Of a stretch of DNA of 64,000 nucleotides, positions 35,808 through 44,225 are shown one piece after another. A program made the translations under genes and the position numbers. The DNA is taken from assembly GCA_965249955.1 (NCBI GenBank), contig OZ252261.1, positions 3,348,001-3,412,000 of the forward strand. The letters are read 5' to 3'. The notes beneath the pieces are model-generated. The model did no database searches, had not been told where the DNA came from, and worked only from the letters and a program-made list of their open reading frames with translations. The DNA comes from SB11 sp965249955 (lineage in GTDB: Bacteria; Bacteroidota; Bacteroidia; UBA8524). The stretch's first letter is position 1, and each line of letters opens with the position of its first letter.

Positions 35808-36371
35808 ATGGCTAATACATCCGATGTTTCAGTAGGTACATTTTTGCGCCACAATGGCGAGATAGTGCAGGTAACAGAATACCAACACCGTACCCCCGGC
35901 AACTTGCGTGCTTTTTATCAGGCAAAAATGCGCAACATAAAAAGCGGCAAAGCAGTAGAATACCGTTTCCGTAGCGGCGAAGAAGTAGAATTAGTACGCG
36001 TAGAAGTTCGTGATTTGCAATACTTGTATAAAGACGGTAACAGTCTTGTATGTATGCACCCTGATACTTTTGAGCAAGTATATATACCCGAACACCTTTT
36101 TGGCGACAGCCTTCGTTTTATGAAAGAAGAAATGACCGTTAAGGTTTCTTTTGAAGACGAAACACCTCTACAAGCAGAAGCGCCCAATGCTGTTGAGCTT
36201 ACCATTACCTATACCGAACCGGGTGTAAAAGGTGATACAGCTACCAACACATTAAAACCGGCCACTTTAGAAACAGGTGCCGAAATAAACGTTCCCTTGT
36301 TTATAGAAGAAGGCGAAACCATTCGTATTGATACACGTACAGGCTCGTATATGGAGCGTGTGAAAAAATAG
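35808..36371 (+). CDS. efp: Translation elongation factor P
   Basis: 187 residues with the three EF-P barrels: KOW-like N domain, OB domain, and C domain ending FIEEGETIRIDTRTGSYMERVKK. It relieves ribosome stalling on proline stretches. The tip loop reads TPGNLRAF, so the residue matching the usually modified Lys34 is Asn32, with Arg34 two positions later. Thus neither the EpmA lysine nor the EarP arginine site is in its normal place, and no modification enzyme gene is nearby. Confidence 0.96.
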   Translation: MANTSDVSVGTFLRHNGEIVQVTEYQHRTPGNLRAFYQAKMRNIKSGKAVEYRFRSGEEVELVRVEVRDLQYLYKDGNSLVCMHPDTFEQVYIPEHLFGDSLRFMKEEMTVKVSFEDETPLQAEAPNAVELTITYTEPGVKGDTATNTLKPATLETGAEINVPLFIEEGETIRIDTRTGSYMERVKK

Positions 36372-36728
36372 TTGTTCATTTTACAGTGAACATTTAACAT
36401 TTAATATTTTCTTTTTTTAGAGATAATACTGTTGAACCGCCCGCAAGGCGGTTTTTTTATGTACGGCCTTGCTGTCATTCCAAACTTGTTTCAGGATCTC
36501 ATTCTACATTTTATATGAATTGGGCAACGAGACCCTGAAATAAATTCAGGGTGACGGAACAATAAGTGCGGCCGCCATCCTGATGCAACTCAAAGGGAGA
36601 GAAGAGCAAGCTAACACACGTATGGTTCGTCCCAAATGCTTTCGGGACACCATGGCAGCCACCGCACACACCTATCGTGATTGTTGAAAATTGTGCAGTC
36701 CTCCTAGCGAAGTCGAAAGGCAAAAAAA
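36372..36728. repeat. Repeat-rich intergenic region with no gene
   Basis: A terminator for efp is at 36435-36458. 36474-36560 carries an imperfect inverted unit (GTCATTCCAAACTTGTTTCA ... TGAAATAAATTCAGGGTGAC), a widespread intergenic repeat type. 36629-36650 (GTCCCAAATGCTTTCGGGAC) is self-complementary. 36700-36719 carries an AGCGAAGTCGAAAGG fragment. Confidence 0.65.
36435..36458 (+). terminator. Terminator of efp
   Basis: AACCGCC, CGCAA loop, GGCGGTT and a T-run. Confidence 0.9.
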
Positions 36729-37625
36729 TCAATTCCCTTTAGTTTCATGCTCTGTAAGCACCTCAACAGTAGCAGAAGCAAACTGTACTGCACCATTTGT
36801 TTTCTCTACACTATTTAGTATTTTGGTAAAAATAGCATCGCGTGTAGATCGGCGTGCTTTATAGTCTGTTATATAACGTATAGTATACTCTACCCAGTTA
36901 TCCGTTAAAACTAAAGTAACCATAGGCTGTGTAGTTGCGTTTTCAATACGGTATTTAAGCACCATGTTTTCCCATGTACTTTTCGATTTTTTAGTATAGT
37001 CGCCAACAACTTCATTGGTATTTGTTAAAAAAATCTCCCTTGCCAATTCATAATTGCTGCCATACTTCACCACCACTTTTAGCTCATCCCACAAAAAAGG
37101 AAAATCGCTGTTATAATTAAAAACAGGCTCTTTAAATACAAAACTATTGGCCACCTTCACTATTCGCCCGTTATACAAATCGCCATTAACCCACTGTCCC
37201 GTTTCCATTAGCGTTGTGCGCAGCAATCCAATATCAATTACATCACCTGTTATTCCTCCTAGTTGCACACGGTCTCCCACCGTATAAAATTCTCTAAACA
37301 TTATAGCCAACCAGCCTGCAAGGCTGGCAATCACTTCCTGAAGCGCAAAGGCAATACCTACACCTGCTACACCCATTATCACAGTTATACTGCCTAGTTT
37401 ATTGCTAAAAGCAGTGAGCAAAATAACAATACTTAGCAGGTACCCTAAAAATGTAGTAGCCTTTCTTGTTTTATAGCGTGCATCAGTATTTTGTATGTGT
37501 TTGCTTAGGCTTTTTCTTACAAAGCGCAGCAATACCCACAATGCAATTATGGCAATTGCCACCCACAAAATTTTTAATTGTGCTTCTTTAGGCAACCAAT
37601 TTTCTATATCAAAATCCATTTTCAA
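36729..37625 (-). CDS. MscS-family mechanosensitive channel
   Basis: 298 residues. Three helices in the first 110 residues, with the pore-lining helix (VGIAFALQEVIASLAGWLAIMF), then the beta domain (VGDRVQLGGITGDVIDIGLLRTTLMETGQWVNGD) and a mixed C-terminal domain. It opens on membrane tension to release osmolytes. It has a single-gene transcription unit. Confidence 0.92.
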   Translation of the reverse strand: MKMDFDIENWLPKEAQLKILWVAIAIIALWVLLRFVRKSLSKHIQNTDARYKTRKATTFLGYLLSIVILLTAFSNKLGSITVIMGVAGVGIAFALQEVIASLAGWLAIMFREFYTVGDRVQLGGITGDVIDIGLLRTTLMETGQWVNGDLYNGRIVKVANSFVFKEPVFNYNSDFPFLWDELKVVVKYGSNYELAREIFLTNTNEVVGDYTKKSKSTWENMVLKYRIENATTQPMVTLVLTDNWVEYTIRYITDYKARRSTRDAIFTKILNSVEKTNGAVQFASATVEVLTEHETKGN

Positions 37626-37825
37626 AGGGTACTACTATTAAACGAATACAAAGTAAGTATAATTCACTAGAAACTACTTTAATGGTTGTTTGTGAGTGGG
37701 TAGTCATTCTTGCGAAAAAAGGAGTCTGCGGGTGGTGTGGATTAGAATTAAAAGCTGGCTCAAGCGTCAGCTTGTGCCAAAAATAATAGAGCGTCCGCTC
37801 GAGTTATGTAGTTAAAAGTTAAAAC
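37626..37825. other. Short repeat before mntR
   Basis: 37752-37800 holds AAGCTG...CAGCTT and AGAGCGTCCGCTC, two small inverted units typical of dispersed intergenic repeats. No gene. Confidence 0.45.
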
Positions 37826-37843
37826 TTTTAGATTAACCTAAAA
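37826..37843. promoter_or_regulatory. DtxR/MntR-type operator
   Basis: TTTTAGATTAACCTAAAA is an 18-base near-perfect palindrome of the TTAGGTTAACCTAA type bound by DtxR-family repressors. It lies directly upstream of the -7 element of mntR. Confidence 0.7.
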
Positions 37844-37850
37844 ATATTTT

Positions 37851-37858
37851 TATATTTG
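37851..37858 (+). promoter_or_regulatory. -7 element of mntR-mntH
   Basis: TATATTTG, a perfect TAnnTTTG, ends five bases before the ATG at 37864, which implies a leaderless or nearly leaderless message. Confidence 0.65.
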
Positions 37859-37863
37859 CCTTG

Positions 37864-38523
37864 ATGTTTAGTTTTACCGAAGAAAATTACCTAAAAGCTA
37901 TTTTCAAACACTCGCAAAAAGAAGGCGGCGAGGTAAGCACCAATACTATTGCCGACGAGCTGAATACCAAAGCGGCATCTGTTACAGATATGCTGCGAAA
38001 ATTGGCCGATAAAGGACTGATAAACTATGAAAAATATAAAGGGGTAACCCTTACCAAAGCAGGACGAAGTATAGCTGTTTCTATTATTCGAAAGCACCGT
38101 TTGTGGGAGGTTTTTTTGTGTGAGAAACTAAAATTTAGGTGGGACGAGGTACACGAAGTGGCCGAACAATTGGAGCATATACATAGCGATTTATTGATTG
38201 ACCAGTTGGACGAGTTTTTAGGCTTTCCAAAAAACGACCCTCACGGCGACCCTATTCCTAATAAAAATGGCGAGTTTCCTAAAGATGCTCAAATAAGCGT
38301 TGAAAATGCACAAGTGGGCACACACTATACCATTAGCGGGGTGAGTGATGAAGACAATAATTTTTTGAAGTACTTGAATAAATTAGAGATATCACTGGGC
38401 TTGCCCTTTGAGGTACTTGAACGTTTTGAGTTTGACGGTAGCATGACGGTAAAAATAGGCGAGGAACGAAGCCTGCAAATAAGCAAAGAAGTTGCCCAAA
38501 ACTTGTTTGTAGCCAAAGTATGA
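37864..38523 (+). CDS. mntR: Metal-dependent repressor, DtxR/MntR family
   Basis: 219 residues. Winged helix at 1-65 (EENYLKAIFKH...TNTIADELNTKAASVTDMLRKLADKGLINYEKYKGVTLT), dimerisation and metal-binding domain at about 75-140 (HRLWEVFLCEKLKF, HEVAEQLEHI), and an SH3/FeoA-like C-terminal domain. It senses Mn(II) or Fe(II) and represses transport. A matching operator overlaps its own promoter, so autoregulation of the mntR-mntH operon is likely. The in-frame TTG at 37861 is not needed. It overlaps mntH by four bases. Confidence 0.92.
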   Translation: MFSFTEENYLKAIFKHSQKEGGEVSTNTIADELNTKAASVTDMLRKLADKGLINYEKYKGVTLTKAGRSIAVSIIRKHRLWEVFLCEKLKFRWDEVHEVAEQLEHIHSDLLIDQLDEFLGFPKNDPHGDPIPNKNGEFPKDAQISVENAQVGTHYTISGVSDEDNNFLKYLNKLEISLGLPFEVLERFEFDGSMTVKIGEERSLQISKEVAQNLFVAKV

Positions 38524-40409
38524 AAGAGAAAGAACACGCCTCAAAATCGCTAAGCGAGGTACACGGCAGTGTGAGTGTGCCTCATAAACGCGGTTTTTTT
38601 AAAACCCTTTTAGCGTTTTTAGGGCCTGCCTATCTAGTTAGCGTGGGCTATATGGATCCGGGTAACTGGGCTACCGATTTGGCAGGAGGCAGTAAATTTG
38701 GCTATGCCCTTATTTGGGTATTGCTAATGAGTAACCTAATGGCTTTGTTATTGCAAAGTCTTAGTGCGCGTTTGGGTTTGGTGCGTGGCCTCGATTTAGC
38801 ACAAGCCAGCCGACATACTTATCCGCGTTTTATTAATATCCCTCTGTATGTATTGGCCGAAATAGCCATAGCCGCTTGCGACCTTGCCGAAGTTATAGGT
38901 ATGGCCATAGGCTTGCAACTGTTGTTTGGTCTCGATTTGCTAACGGGGGTGTTGATTACCGTAGCCGATACGTTTTTGCTTCTTTTCCTTATAAATAAAG
39001 GCATACGCAAAATGGAAGCCTTTATACTTTCAATGGTTACCATAATAGGTATTGCCTTTTTAATCGAAATGCTGATTGTAAAGCCCGATGCTGGCGAGAT
39101 GGTAAAAGGTTTAATCCCTTCACTACCCGGTGATGGAGCTTTGTATATAGCCATAGGCATTATAGGAGCAACGGTAATGCCTCACAACTTGTATTTGCAT
39201 TCATCGTTAGTACAAACCCGCCGTTTCAGCAAAACCGATGAAGGTGTAAAAAAAGCCATTCGTTTCAATTTTATCGATTCAGCAGTTGCTCTTAACCTTG
39301 CTTTTTTTGTCAATGCAGCCATACTAATACTGGCAGCAGCAGCTTTTCATAATCGCGGTTACTTTGATGTGGCCGAAATTCAAGATGCACACCAATTACT
39401 CACCAATCTTTTTGGTAGTACAGCCCCAATATGGTTTGCTATTGCACTAATAGCCGCAGGGCAAAGCAGTACCATTACAGGCACATTGGCTGGTCAAATA
39501 ATAATGGAAGGGTATCTAAACCTGCGTATTCGCCCTTGGTTGCGGCGTATTATTACTCGCTTGTTAGCAATAGTCCCTGCCGTTTTCACCATAGTTTATT
39601 TAGGCGAAGAAAAATTGGGCGCATTGCTTATTCTTAGTCAGGTAATACTAAGCCTACAACTGGGCTTTGCCGTAATACCTTTAATACACTTTGTTAGCAA
39701 TAAGCGCAAAATGGGTATTTATGTTATAAAGCCGTGGGTACAAGTATTGGCTTGGCTGTGTGCCATTATTATTGTTGGTCTTAATGTTAAACTGGTTATT
39801 GACGAAATAAGCAGTTGGCTTCAAAGTGCAGGAGATAATAGTATTTATATATACATTTTTGTATTGCCCATTATTGTGTTGGCAGGTATACTGTTGCTTT
39901 ACATTATTTTTAGTCCGTTTATAAAACCCGATAAGAAAGTAAAAACAAACAATATGCCGCACGGGCAGGCTTTAGATTTAGGAGAATTAACCCTTAAAGA
40001 GTTTAAAAACGTGGCTATTACTATTGATTTTTCTGATATGGATAAAACAGCTATAGAAAATGCCATATCGCAGGGCGGAAAACAAGCCCACTATACCCTG
40101 ATACATATTGTAGAAAGTGCCGGGGCAAGTGTTATGGGTGCGGATATTCACGACCATGAAACTGAGCAAGATATAGAAAACCTTAGCAGCTATGGTAACT
40201 ACCTGCAACAGCAAGGCTACCAAGCCGATGTGCAAATAGGCTACGGAAACCCCGCAAAGGGTATTGCTGAAATTGTAAATAAAAGCAATTGCGACCTTTT
40301 GGTAATGGGGGCACACGGACACAAAACCTTTAAAGATTTGCTGTTTGGTGCTACCGTTGATGCGGTACGCCACAACGTTAAAATACCTGTATTGGTAGTG
40401 CGGGGGTAG
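38520..40409 (+). CDS. mntH: Nramp Mn(II)/Fe(II) transporter fused to a universal stress domain
   Basis: 629 residues. Residues 1-450 are an Nramp transporter with eleven or so helices: DPGNWATDLAG in helix 1 and VMPHNLYLHSS in helix 6 provide the metal ligands. Residues about 485-629 are a UspA domain ending with the nucleotide-binding GAHGHKTFKDLLFGATVDAVRHN. This fusion is found in other Bacteroidota; the Usp part may gate transport by ATP/AMP. It imports manganese with protons. It is translationally coupled to mntR. Confidence 0.94.
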   Translation: MKEKEHASKSLSEVHGSVSVPHKRGFFKTLLAFLGPAYLVSVGYMDPGNWATDLAGGSKFGYALIWVLLMSNLMALLLQSLSARLGLVRGLDLAQASRHTYPRFINIPLYVLAEIAIAACDLAEVIGMAIGLQLLFGLDLLTGVLITVADTFLLLFLINKGIRKMEAFILSMVTIIGIAFLIEMLIVKPDAGEMVKGLIPSLPGDGALYIAIGIIGATVMPHNLYLHSSLVQTRRFSKTDEGVKKAIRFNFIDSAVALNLAFFVNAAILILAAAAFHNRGYFDVAEIQDAHQLLTNLFGSTAPIWFAIALIAAGQSSTITGTLAGQIIMEGYLNLRIRPWLRRIITRLLAIVPAVFTIVYLGEEKLGALLILSQVILSLQLGFAVIPLIHFVSNKRKMGIYVIKPWVQVLAWLCAIIIVGLNVKLVIDEISSWLQSAGDNSIYIYIFVLPIIVLAGILLLYIIFSPFIKPDKKVKTNNMPHGQALDLGELTLKEFKNVAITIDFSDMDKTAIENAISQGGKQAHYTLIHIVESAGASVMGADIHDHETEQDIENLSSYGNYLQQQGYQADVQIGYGNPAKGIAEIVNKSNCDLLVMGAHGHKTFKDLLFGATVDAVRHNVKIPVLVVRG

Positions 40410-40426
40410 ATTTTTGGTAATAGATT

Positions 40427-40518
40427 ATGAAAATCTATTCTGTTAAAATTACAGCGCGAAGCGGGACTTAAAGTCCCGCTTCGCGCTGTAATTACAAAAC
40501 GGTGGGTTTTAAACCCAT
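40427..40518. repeat. Palindromic repeat, copy 2
   Basis: A 45-base palindrome at 40448-40492 (arms of 22, single central A). It has the same flanks as the copy at 32465 (ATTCTGTTAAA on the left, TACAAAACGGTGGGTTTTAA on the right), but the arm sequence differs (GCGCGAAGCGG instead of TCCCTAAGAAG). Confidence 0.85.
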
Positions 40519-40547
40519 CACAATAAAATAATAGCCACAAAATCTTT

Positions 40548-40555
40548 TACTTTTG
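40548..40555 (+). promoter_or_regulatory. -7 element of the thioesterase gene
   Basis: TACTTTTG matches TAnnTTTG and lies 14 bases before the ATG. Confidence 0.5.
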
Positions 40556-40569
40556 CAGTAGATACAGCT

Positions 40570-40962
40570 ATGAAAAACCCTTTTACGGCAGGAGATAAAA
40601 AAATATACACCAAAATAGTTGCCGCTAACGAAATTGCCCAGTTTGAAAGCGGACAAGTACACCCCGTATACGCTACCTTTGCACTAGGCAAAGATGCCGA
40701 GTGGAGTACCCGCTTGTTTGTGTTGGATATGAAAGAAGAGGATGAAGAAGGTATAGGCACATTTCTTACCGTATACCATCAATCACCTGCATTGGTGGGG
40801 CAAGAGGTTACTTTTGAGGCGGAAGTAGTGAAGATTGAAAAAAACGAAGTAATTTGTAAATACACCGCTCGCGTTGGCGATAGGGTAGTAGCAACAGGTG
40901 AAACAGGGCAAAAAATATTGAAGAAAGAAAAAGTAGAACGACTTTTTGCAAGCATACAATAA
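40570..40962 (+). CDS. Hotdog-fold thioesterase, FlK-like
   Basis: 130 residues, single hotdog domain. VYATFALGKDAEWSTR and SPALVGQEVTFEAEVVKIEKNEVICKYTARVGDRVVATGE match the fluoroacetyl-CoA/acyl-CoA thioesterase (FlK-like) family. The substrate in this organism is unlikely to be fluoroacetyl-CoA and is unknown. Monocistronic. Confidence 0.8.
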   Translation: MKNPFTAGDKKIYTKIVAANEIAQFESGQVHPVYATFALGKDAEWSTRLFVLDMKEEDEEGIGTFLTVYHQSPALVGQEVTFEAEVVKIEKNEVICKYTARVGDRVVATGETGQKILKKEKVERLFASIQ

Positions 40963-41069
40963 ACACAATTTCGAATTATGAATTTATAGTTTGAAATTAG
41001 TGAGCTATCATCCTAAGCTTGTTGTAGGGTGTGTGGGCAAGAATAAATAAAGAATAAGAGAATACACAG

Positions 41070-41519
41070 TTGGAGAAAGAGATAAACATAGTAAACCGCA
41101 AAGCAAGGCACGATTTTTTTATTGATGAAACCTATACGGCAGGTGTTGCCCTTAAAGGATCTGAAATAAAAAGCATCAGGCTGGGCAATGTGAATATGAG
41201 CGAGGCGTATTGCGTTTTTTTGCCCGATGGTTTGTGGGTGAAAAATATGCACATATCAGAGTTTAAACAAGGTGGTACATACCACAACCACGCCCCATTG
41301 CGTGATAGAAAACTATTGCTTACCAAACGAGAATTGCGCAAACTGAAAGCCAAAATGGAAATTAAGGGCTATACCATTGTGCCCTTAAAATTCTTTCAGG
41401 CCGATACAGGCTACGCCAAACTAGAAATAGGCTTAGGACGAGGTAAGAAAATGTTTGATAAACGCGAAGACCTTAAAAAACGCGATGTAGAACGCGAGAT
41501 TAAACGGTTTGTAGGGTAA
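41070..41519 (+). CDS. smpB: SsrA-binding protein
   Basis: 149 residues. It binds tmRNA and brings it to stalled ribosomes. Seen: NRKARHDFFIDETYTAGVALKGSEIKSIR, HAPLRDRKLLL, and KLEIGLGRGKKMFDKREDLKKRDVEREI, the tail that enters the mRNA channel. The start is TTG; there is no usable ATG upstream. The tmRNA gene is not in the window. Confidence 0.96.
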   Translation: MEKEINIVNRKARHDFFIDETYTAGVALKGSEIKSIRLGNVNMSEAYCVFLPDGLWVKNMHISEFKQGGTYHNHAPLRDRKLLLTKRELRKLKAKMEIKGYTIVPLKFFQADTGYAKLEIGLGRGKKMFDKREDLKKRDVEREIKRFVG

Positions 41520-41592
41520 GTATTATGTTTTAAGGGTTAAGCTTTATGCAGTGTAGCTTTTCATGCTTAAACTTAAAACAGGAAATCAAAAA

Positions 41593-42249
41593 CTACATAT
41601 TCCACCCGTCTTCACCCAAAAGGGGCACAAAAGCAAAGTTTTTAAATACTTCCCTTTTTATTTCACCATTAGGCAGTTTGCTTATGCGCACCATTTTTTG
41701 TGTTTCGGCATCGCCAACAGGTATTACCAATATACCGCCAACACTTAGTTGGTCTACCAATGCTTTGGGTATGGCAGGCGCGCCTGCGGTAACAATTATA
41801 CGGTCGTAAGGTGCATACTCGGGCAAGCCCAAAGTACCATCACCAAAATAAAACAGTATATCGTTATAGCCCATGCTTTTAAGCATTGGTTTAGCTTTTT
41901 CGTACAATCCCTTTTGTCGTTCAATAGTAAAAACGTGTGCACCCATTTGTGCCAATACAGCCGCTTGATAGCCGCTGCCTGTACCAATCTCGAGCACCTT
42001 AAGCCCTTTTTTCACTTGCAAAAGTTCGCTTTGGTAGGCTACCGTATAGGGTTGTGAAATAGTTTGCCCGTCTTCAATCGGAAAGGCTTTATCGTCGTAA
42101 GCAAAATCAACAAACTCTGCGCTAAAAAAATAGTGTCGGGGCACATGTAGTATAGCTTGCAGTACTGTATTATCGCTTATACCCTTGCTCATTAATAACT
42201 CTACCAAGCGTTTTCGCTGCCCTTTATGTTTATAAGTGTCCTTTATCAC
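41593..42249 (-). CDS. pcm: Protein-L-isoaspartate O-methyltransferase
   Basis: 218 residues. It repairs isoaspartate using S-adenosylmethionine. Seen: DGQTISQPYTVAYQSELL and the SAM-binding VLEIGTGSGYQAAVLAQMG, ending VGDAETQKMVRI. The start is GTG; no ATG is available near it. Convergent with smpB. Confidence 0.95.
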   Translation of the reverse strand: MIKDTYKHKGQRKRLVELLMSKGISDNTVLQAILHVPRHYFFSAEFVDFAYDDKAFPIEDGQTISQPYTVAYQSELLQVKKGLKVLEIGTGSGYQAAVLAQMGAHVFTIERQKGLYEKAKPMLKSMGYNDILFYFGDGTLGLPEYAPYDRIIVTAGAPAIPKALVDQLSVGGILVIPVGDAETQKMVRISKLPNGEIKREVFKNFAFVPLLGEDGWNM

Positions 42250-42331
42250 GATGTTTTATGCACAAAAGTTGAAAATAAATAAAATCCCGCACGGGCTTTA
42301 TCATCATTTTTGCAAATGTAAACCATAAGGC

Positions 42332-43309
42332 ATGATAAAAATCGGAGTAATTGGAGCAGGACACTTAGGAAAAATCCACATTCGCCTGTTAAAAGAAATA
42401 CCAACGTTTAATTTAGTTGGCTTTGTAGATAATAGTGATGAGAACGCTGCTAAAGTTGAAAGCGAATACGGTATACCTCGTTTTGCTACTTTAGATGCTT
42501 TGTTAGATGTAGTTGATGCAATAGATATTGTTACCCCAACTTTTAACCATTACGAAAGTGCTATAAAAGCCATAAAGTTAGGAAAACACGTGTTTATAGA
42601 AAAACCGTTGGCCAACAATATGCAAGAGGCTAAAGATTTGGTAGCGCTTACCCGTGAGGCAGATGTAAAAGTTCAGGTAGGGCACGTAGAGCGTTTTAAC
42701 CCTGCTTTTATAGCTGCACAGCAATACGAAATGAAGCCCATGTTTATTGAAACACACCGTTTGGCCGAGTTTAATCCTCGTGGAACGGATGTAAGCGTAG
42801 TGCTTGATTTGATGATACACGATATTGATATTACCCTTAGTGTTGTAAAATCTAACGTGAAAAAAATAAGTGCCAGTGGTGTTGCCGTAGTAAGCGATAC
42901 ACCTGATATAGCCAATGCCCGTATAGAGTTTGATAATGGCTGCGTGGCCAACTTAACGGCCAGTAGAATATCGCTTAAAAATATGCGCAAAACCCGCCTT
43001 TTTCAGCGTGATGCCTATATAACTATTGACTTTTTGGGTAAAAAAATGGAAGTATTCCGCTTAGAGGATGCGCACGGACAAGAAAACCCATTTTCGGCAG
43101 TTTTAGACTTAGGAGAAGGCAAAGGCAAAAAAATAATTCACTTTGAATCACCCGAAGTTGAACCCGTAAATTCGATAAAACGAGAGTTGGAACTATTTAA
43201 CCAATCCATTGCTACCAATACCAACACAGCAGTTACTATTGAAGATGGTTACAATGCTATGCAGGTAGCTTACGAGATAATAGAAAAAATAAATATGATG
43301 CGCGTTTAA
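42332..43309 (+). CDS. Gfo/Idh/MocA-family oxidoreductase
   Basis: 325 residues. Rossmann start GVIGAGHLGKIH, FIEKPLANN with the catalytic Lys of the EKP motif, and a C-terminal alpha/beta domain. It oxidises or reduces a sugar or sugar-nucleotide with NAD(P). It precedes a lipoprotein and a glycosylphosphotransferase, so a role in envelope sugar metabolism is possible but not shown. Confidence 0.88.
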   Translation: MIKIGVIGAGHLGKIHIRLLKEIPTFNLVGFVDNSDENAAKVESEYGIPRFATLDALLDVVDAIDIVTPTFNHYESAIKAIKLGKHVFIEKPLANNMQEAKDLVALTREADVKVQVGHVERFNPAFIAAQQYEMKPMFIETHRLAEFNPRGTDVSVVLDLMIHDIDITLSVVKSNVKKISASGVAVVSDTPDIANARIEFDNGCVANLTASRISLKNMRKTRLFQRDAYITIDFLGKKMEVFRLEDAHGQENPFSAVLDLGEGKGKKIIHFESPEVEPVNSIKRELELFNQSIATNTNTAVTIEDGYNAMQVAYEIIEKINMMRV

Positions 43310-43350
43310 TACACAACGGTTGTTTTTTCGTTGTCTATAGCAAATAATCA

Positions 43351-43358
43351 TATTTTTG
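43351..43358 (+). promoter_or_regulatory. -7 element before the lipoprotein gene
   Basis: TATTTTTG matches TAnnTTTG and ends six bases before the ATG at 43365. Confidence 0.55.
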
Positions 43359-43364
43359 TGCCAT

Positions 43365-44225
43365 ATGCGTAATACCATATTCTTTTTACTGCTGTTTTCT
43401 TTTAGCCTTGTATTTAACTCGTGCAAAAAAGATATAGATATACCTTCGTACATACACGTAAAACAATTACAGTTTACGGTTAAAAACGGTCAAGGTACGC
43501 CCTTACAAAATATTACCCATTTTGGAATCTATATAAACGATAACCTTGAGGGTATTTTTGAAGCTCCTGTAACTTTTCCTGTATTGCAAAAAGGGACTAA
43601 TAAGGTAGAGATTCGTCCTTTTATAAAACGCCTTGCTCGCGAGGGGTTTGTTATCTATACAATGGCAAACGGTTTTTTTAAAACCGTAGAGCTTAAAGAA
43701 GGGCAAGTTGATACTATTAGCCCGTCGTTTCAGTACGAAACCAATACTAAATTTGCTTGGCTTGAAGATTTTAATGCCAATGCAAAATCAATAAAAATAG
43801 TATCGGGTACTATGGATACTATATTACTTACCAAAAGCAAAGGTGCAGGTGCTGATACCTCTTTGTATGCCTATATGAGTTTAGGTAATGTTCAAAATTC
43901 TTTTTTTGAAGTAGAAACCGAAGATGCTTTTACCTTGCCATTGGATGGACGTGATGTGTATTTAGAGTTTCATTACAAGTGTAATATACCCTTTTCGGTG
44001 GGTTTGGTAGAAATAGGTACCAACGGCGAAAGATATGCCTTGCCTTCGGTTAGTCCTTATGAAACCAAAGGTGAATGGGCAAAAGGATATATATACCTGA
44101 ACGATGAGTTAGTGGCCGCAGCTGCAGGCACTAAATACAAAGTTTTTTTTACTGCACTTAACGGCGATATAAACATTACGCCTGAAATTTTTATAGATAA
44201 CCTTAAACTAATGTATCGTGAATAA
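43365..44225 (+). CDS. Lipoprotein of unknown function
   Basis: 286 residues from ATG 43365. The lipobox FNSC is followed by KKD, a typical Bacteroidota surface-lipoprotein pattern. The mature part is beta-rich: residues about 30-110 look like an Ig-like domain, and about 130-286 like a jelly-roll (FFEVETEDAFTLPLDGRDVYLEFHYKCNIPFSVGL, ITPEIFIDNLKL). It may be a surface sugar-binding protein. It overlaps the glycosyltransferase gene by eight bases. Confidence 0.78.
   Translation: MRNTIFFLLLFSFSLVFNSCKKDIDIPSYIHVKQLQFTVKNGQGTPLQNITHFGIYINDNLEGIFEAPVTFPVLQKGTNKVEIRPFIKRLAREGFVIYTMANGFFKTVELKEGQVDTISPSFQYETNTKFAWLEDFNANAKSIKIVSGTMDTILLTKSKGAGADTSLYAYMSLGNVQNSFFEVETEDAFTLPLDGRDVYLEFHYKCNIPFSVGLVEIGTNGERYALPSVSPYETKGEWAKGYIYLNDELVAAAAGTKYKVFFTALNGDINITPEIFIDNLKLMYRE

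Noticed and set aside
40976..41066. Possible small RNA before smpB
   Set aside because: Short AT-rich stretch without a stable hairpin or promoter; nothing to support a gene.
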